Of a DNA stretch of 32,991 nt, positions 29,437-32,991 are shown one piece after another. The notes beneath the pieces are model-generated. The model searched no databases, had not been told where the DNA came from, and saw only the letters and a list, made by a program, of their open reading frames with translations. Every line of letters starts with the position of its first letter. Positions within the stretch are counted from its first letter, which is position 1. The translations under genes were made by a program, and so were the position numbers. Source of the DNA: CAZMCC01 sp964564695 (GTDB taxonomy: Bacteria; Planctomycetota; Phycisphaerae; Phycisphaerales; UBA1924); contig CAZMCC010000043.1 of assembly GCA_964564695.1 (NCBI GenBank), positions 1 through 32,991 of the forward strand. The letters are read 5' to 3'.

Positions 29437-31524
29437 ATGGCGATCAAGGGCGTGACGTGGATCGAGCAGCACTTCGAGAAGATCGTCCTGGCGGCGGTCG
29501 GGTCGACCGCGCTGGGCATCCTCGGCTGGCAGTTCGTCGGGCGCCAGAGCACGGTCCTGGTGAACAACCAGCCCGTGCCCCTCGACCAGGCCAACAACCA
29601 GCTCGCGACCAAGGCCCGCGACGTGCAGAGCAAGATCCGGGCCGCGGATCCCAAGCTCCCCGACAAGTTCCCGGTGACCAAGATCGCCGACGACTTCAAG
29701 GTGCGGTACGCCGCGCCCGTGACGCCGTCGCGCACGCTCGCCTGGAATCCGGACGCGGCCACGCGCCTCGGACCCGACGGCCCCAAGGCCGGGGGGGCCG
29801 CGATCGCGGCCGGCCCGCGCAACCCGCTCGTCGTGCCCGTGCCCGCGGCGCCGATCGCCGAGCCCTATCTCGCGACGCTCCTCAAGGCCCAGGTTGACGG
29901 CGGCCCCTTCCCCGAAACCGTGACCGAGAAGGACCTCGTCGATCAGGCGTGGGTGACGATCGAGACGGTGTTCGACGGCGCCGCCCTCCAGGCCGCCCTC
30001 AAGCTCGACCCCGAAGGTCCCGTCCAGCCGATGCCCGAGCACTGGTGGGCCGGATCGATCGCGCTGCTGGGCCTCGAGCTCGAGCGCCAGGAGATGCTGC
30101 CCACCGGCGAGTGGGGCAAGGCGACGATCATCAAGCCCGGCAAGTTCGGCGGAGCGCTGCTCGAGGGCGTGACCAACCCGGCGGTCACCGGCGGCGAGGT
30201 GCGTGAATACGCCAAGCGTGCGACCGACGGGCCGGACATGACGCGCCGGCCGCAGCCGCCCTCGCCGTACATCGGCGACGTCTGGGCCTCGCCCAGCGAG
30301 GTCGGCAAGGGCAACCCGAGCGTGATGGAGCAGGCCCGCCTGCGCAAGGACATCGAGCAGAAGCTCGAGCGCATCGGCAAGCTCGACGAGCAGCTCAAGC
30401 GCATCGGCAACGACGAGAAGAACAAGCAGCGCCGCGCCACGATCGAAGAGCAGAAGCGCAGGGAAACCATCGAGTACAACGATCTGGTCGCGAGGCTCAA
30501 CGGGCTGATCGAAGGCCCCAAGCCCGATCCCAAGGCCGACCCCACGGCGCTCGCGCTGGCCAGGGCCGAGCCGCTGCTCGCGACCCCGTCCATCCGCGTG
30601 TGGGCCCACGACACGGACGTCAAGCGGAACACCGCGTATCGTTATCGCCTGCGGGCCGTGGTCAACAACCCCGCGTTCGGCCAGGGCGCGGCCCTGAGCA
30701 AGGACCAGCAGGACCTTGCCAAGAGCCCCCTGGTGCGGAGCGAGCCGACCGCGTGGACGCAGCCCGTGCACGTTGATCCCGAGCTCTACTACTTCATCAC
30801 CAGCGCCGACGACAACCGGGGGGCCGCTCTGGGCCAGATCCCGGTGGCGACGGCCGAGGTGTACAGCTTCAACCTCGGCTATTGGCGGGCCAAGCAGGTC
30901 CGCCTGCAGCCCGGCGACCCACTCGTGACCGAGATCGATGTGCCGCCGCTGGAGTCGATCCAACTGGCCGCGGCCGGCAAGGGCAATGGCAACGGCGCGG
31001 AACTTCCGGTCGAGCCCGCGCGGCGCGATGCGTCCAACCCCGGCGGCGGTAGCGGTGGCGGCGGGCGTGGCGCTCCGGGCAAGGGCGCCGGTGGCAGCGG
31101 CGGTGGTGGTGGCGACGAGACGCGCCGTCCTCCGCCGCGCGAGACGTCCAAGCCCAACCCCGCAGCCCCGACCGACCCGAACAAGGGTGCGGACCGCGAC
31201 CTGAAGCCCCGCAAGTTGCCCGTGTCCGTGCCGGTGTACCTGCTCGACGTCGCCGAGGCTCCCGCGGCCACCGGCGGCGGGGTGGGCGGCGCCGGCGGCT
31301 CGGCCGACCGTCACCAGGCGTTTCTGCGGGGCGACGACGGCTCGATCGAGATCCGGGTCCCCGAGGACGACAAGCAGCTCCGGTCGTACCAGCGGGTGCA
31401 CCAGTCGTCGCTGGCGGCTGACCAGGCGCGTGTTGGCAAGGTGGACCCCCGCGAGCTCCAGGCGGCGCCTCCGCCGCCGACGCCCGACAGCGACAAGCCG
31501 AAGCCCGGACCCGGCGGCGGCTGA
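29437..31524 (+). CDS. Single-pass Gly/Pro-rich protein of the PilM locus, unknown
   Basis: Not recognised. The 695-residue product has a start-proximal membrane helix (about 16-34, KIVLAAVGSTALGILGWQFV). Globular sections follow, then a strongly charged coiled coil (about 298-350, LRKDIEQKLERIGKLDEQL and following). A beta-rich section carries RNTAYRYRLRAVVNNPAFG and ELYYFITSADDNRGA. Next come a long Gly/Ser/Pro linker (about 530-590), a domain with VSVPVYLLDVAEA, and a Pro/Lys-rich end. A PilP-like or pilus-platform scaffold role is possible from position only. GAGGG (29425-29429) lies 7 bases before ATG 29437. The gap of 109 bases after the previous gene holds no terminator, so it is likely in the same operon. 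It is the last gene before the 23S rRNA promoter. Confidence 0.75.
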   Translation: MAIKGVTWIEQHFEKIVLAAVGSTALGILGWQFVGRQSTVLVNNQPVPLDQANNQLATKARDVQSKIRAADPKLPDKFPVTKIADDFKVRYAAPVTPSRTLAWNPDAATRLGPDGPKAGGAAIAAGPRNPLVVPVPAAPIAEPYLATLLKAQVDGGPFPETVTEKDLVDQAWVTIETVFDGAALQAALKLDPEGPVQPMPEHWWAGSIALLGLELERQEMLPTGEWGKATIIKPGKFGGALLEGVTNPAVTGGEVREYAKRATDGPDMTRRPQPPSPYIGDVWASPSEVGKGNPSVMEQARLRKDIEQKLERIGKLDEQLKRIGNDEKNKQRRATIEEQKRRETIEYNDLVARLNGLIEGPKPDPKADPTALALARAEPLLATPSIRVWAHDTDVKRNTAYRYRLRAVVNNPAFGQGAALSKDQQDLAKSPLVRSEPTAWTQPVHVDPELYYFITSADDNRGAALGQIPVATAEVYSFNLGYWRAKQVRLQPGDPLVTEIDVPPLESIQLAAAGKGNGNGAELPVEPARRDASNPGGGSGGGGRGAPGKGAGGSGGGGGDETRRPPPRETSKPNPAAPTDPNKGADRDLKPRKLPVSVPVYLLDVAEAPAATGGGVGGAGGSADRHQAFLRGDDGSIEIRVPEDDKQLRSYQRVHQSSLAADQARVGKVDPRELQAAPPPPTPDSDKPKPGPGGG

Positions 31525-31585
31525 AGTACGGACTTTGAGCGGTCTGGCAAACGCGAAAACGCGACGCCGGAGAGTGCCAACGGAC

Positions 31586-31613
31586 TTGACACGCTCTTGA
31601 TGAGGCCTACGCT
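31586..31613 (+). promoter_or_regulatory. Promoter of the 23S rRNA gene
   Basis: A perfect TTGACA (31586-31591) is followed after 16 bases by TACGCT (31608-31613). The expected transcription start is near 31620, about 370 bases before the rRNA. A 6-bp hairpin (CCTCTG 31622-31627 with CAGAGG 31636-31641) would sit at the very 5' end of the transcript. The tRNA-Ala promoter has the same spacing and nearly the same boxes. Confidence 0.75.
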
Positions 31614-31698
31614 TTCCCCCGCCTCTGGAGTTTTTCAGAGGTTCTTCAGCCGGCAACGGCGAGGGTGGTCGAACGCCGGATTTGTCCGATGTTCGGCA

Positions 31699-31711
31699 GC
31701 TTCTTTGACAA
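31699..31711 (+). promoter_or_regulatory. boxA-like antitermination element in rRNA leader
   Basis: GCTTCTTTGACAA closely resembles the boxA of rRNA leaders (TGCTCTTTAACA in Escherichia coli, TGTTCTTTGAAAA in Bacillus). boxA RNA binds NusB-S10 and protects long untranslated transcripts from Rho. Its place about 80 bases after the predicted start fits. It contains TTGACA, but no -10 box follows at a usable distance, so I do not read it as a second promoter. Confidence 0.6.
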
Positions 31712-31754
31712 CCGGATACGAATCAGGCGGTCGAACGCGGCCGGTTTCTCGGCG

Positions 31755-31863
31755 TTCCGCACATGCGGAATTCCAGAGGTCGATCCGCTGTTCGACAGCG
31801 AGTAATCAAAGGCGAATTGAAGATTGAGCGCTAAGCACGGGCCCTGCCTAGGGGTTCGTGCTT
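31755..31863 (+). other. Leader hairpins upstream of 23S rRNA
   Basis: Two hairpins lie between boxA and the rRNA. TTCCGC (31755-31760) pairs with GCGGAA (31765-31770). AAGCACG (31833-31839) pairs with CGTGCTT (31857-31863) and encloses an inner CCCT/AGGG pairing. No tRNA and no 16S sequence is present between the last protein gene and the rRNA. They may guide RNase III processing or the folding of the leader. Confidence 0.5.
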
Positions 31864-31992
31864 GAGTGTTAGAAAGACGTTACTCAATTGAATTCGTTGG
31901 TGCGAGTTCTCTCAACTTGGTCGGCGTGCGACGGACTTCAAATGAGGGCGAAAGCCCGAGTGGAAGCGAGTATCACGGCGTCGGGTTGGGGT

Positions 31993-32991
31993 GATCGAAC
32001 CAATAAGAGCACACGGTGGATGTCTTGGCATCGAGAGGCGACGAAAGACGTGGAAACCTGCGATAAGCCCAGGGGAGCTGGTAATCGAGCTGAGATCCTG
32101 GGATTTCTGAATGGGACAACCCACCCGCAAGGGTATCCGGCGCTGAATGCATAGGCGTCGAGAAGCGAACGTAGGGAAGTGAAACATCTCAGTACCTACA
32201 GGAAAGGAAAGCAACAGCGACTCCGTCAGTAGCGGCGAGCGAACGCGGATCAGGCTGTAACGAAGGCGTTGGAATGCGCCGCCATAGAAGGTGAAAGCCC
32301 TGTAGTGAGCCGTTTAGCCCATAGAGTAGGTTCGGGCTCGTGGAACCCGGACTGAACATGGGGGGTCCACCCTCCAAGGCTAAATACTCCTTGATGACCG
32401 ATAGTGAACCAGTAAGGCGACTGAATGATGAAAACCACCGCGACGAGCGGAATGAAAGAGCAGCTGAAACCGTGTGCTTACAAGTGGTGGGAGCCCGCAA
32501 GGGTGACCGCGTGCTTTTTGCATAATGAGCCGGCGAGTTACTCTGTACGGCGAGCCTAAGGCCCACCAGGCCGGAGGCGGAGCGAAAGCGAGTCTGAAAT
32601 GGGCGTTAAGTCGTACGGAGTAGACGCGAAACCTAAGTGATCTACCGTTGGCCAGACTGAAGGGCGGGTAATGCCGCCTGGAGGGTCGAACGGGTGACCG
32701 TTGAAAAGGTCTCCGATGAGCTGACGGGAGGACTAAAAGTGTAATCAAACTGGGAGATAGCTCGTTCTCTCCGAAATAACTTTAGGGTTAGCCTCAGGAC
32801 GCAGATATTGGGGGTAGAGCTACTGGATGGGCTTTGGGGTCTACCCGACTACCGGGCCCAACCAAACTCCGAATACCAATATCCGAGTCCCGGGAGATAG
32901 ACGGCGAGTGACAATATCCGTCGTCAAAAGGAGAAAAATCCAGACCACCAGCTAAGGTCCCTAATTGCTAGCCAGCCAAAGGAAGTGCGGT
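31993..32991 (+). rRNA. 23S ribosomal RNA, 5' part (cut by window end)
   Basis: The sequence follows the 23S pattern from its 5' end: ACACGGTGGATG near position 19 of the molecule, GGCGACGAAAGACGTGG, CTGCGATAAGC, TGAATGGGACAACCCA, GTAGCGGCGAGCGAACGCGG, CCGATAGTGAACCAGTA, CTGAAACCGTGTGC, GTCGAACGGGTGACC and AACTGGGAGATAGCTCGTTCTC. The 5' end is set by alignment in memory to Escherichia coli 23S and may be off by a few bases. About one third of the gene is present. It has no 16S gene or spacer tRNAs upstream: a protein gene ends only 470 bases before it. Bases 32415-32429, normally the very conserved CCGTGAGGGAAAGG region, differ strongly. Confidence 0.95.

Noticed and set aside
31705..31710. 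Second TTGACA as another rRNA promoter
   Set aside because: No -10 box follows at 15-19 bases, and the flanks (CTTCTTTGACAA) fit a boxA element better.
31888..32748. Several open frames inside the 23S rRNA and its leader
   Set aside because: They lie in rRNA or its leader, have no ribosome binding sites and resemble spurious proteins often predicted in rRNA.
1..32991. CRISPR arrays, phage genes, insertion sequences, toxin-antitoxin or defence islands
   Set aside because: I looked for direct repeat arrays, transposases, integrases and typical defence motifs on both strands and saw none. The only repeat element is the inverted pair at 4281-4390.

Overview
The window is GC-rich DNA of a planctomycete, most likely class Phycisphaerae. 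Four signs point there. Several secreted proteins end in GC-type dockerin modules (two EF-hand-like repeats with an NSTDVGEFIN-type helix and a C-terminal Cys-Gly or Cys). There is a Minf_1886/TIGR04138-type gene of the Planctomycetes-Verrucomicrobia group. A palindromic repeat inside a coding region reads as GTGVPPV / GGTPVPP when translated. A 23S rRNA gene stands without a 16S gene in front of it. No phage, IS element, CRISPR array or resistance island is visible, so this looks like ordinary chromosome.

Layout. 1-900: infC on the minus strand, with a probable AUU start and its own terminator. 1378-3208: two tandem, apparently decaying dockerin-anchored secreted-protein genes. 3255-4784: a family 9 heptosyltransferase carrying an in-frame inverted-repeat insertion, then tRNA-Ala(GGC) with its own promoter and terminator. 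4900-6567: a small exported protein with a PEP-CTERM-like tail, facing an OmpA-family lipoprotein. 6702-13567: a plus-strand run of amidohydrolase, ResB, CcsA (System II cytochrome c maturation) and 3-methyladenine DNA glycosylase; the last three overlap or nearly overlap. 13683-17188: a Minf_1886-family protein, an AI-2E/PerM transporter and a serine hydrolase. 17211-18978: minus-strand Eis-like acetyltransferase, a four-helix membrane protein and tRNA-Arg(CCU). 19012-23479: DciA-like DUF721 protein, a secreted PhoX-like protein with dockerin, and a secreted TIGR03118 propeller protein with a degenerate dockerin. 23539-25404: a MEMO-family protein and a small membrane protein. 25722-31524: a three-gene locus led by a PilM protein fused to a transmembrane and periplasmic part, followed by two single-pass proteins that may replace PilO and PilP. 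31586-32991: a promoter, a boxA-like element, leader hairpins and the first ~1 kb of 23S rRNA.

Themes. The cytochrome c genes and the amidohydrolase (possibly a futalosine-pathway deaminase) may both serve respiration. The dockerin, PEP-CTERM-like and OmpA proteins are cell-envelope or exported products. The PilM locus suggests a trans-envelope pilus or secretion platform. Several genes show a TAnnnT box 6-8 bases before the start codon, which suggests leaderless transcripts, while others have strong Shine-Dalgarno sites. All functional calls were made by reading the sequence; no database search was run.
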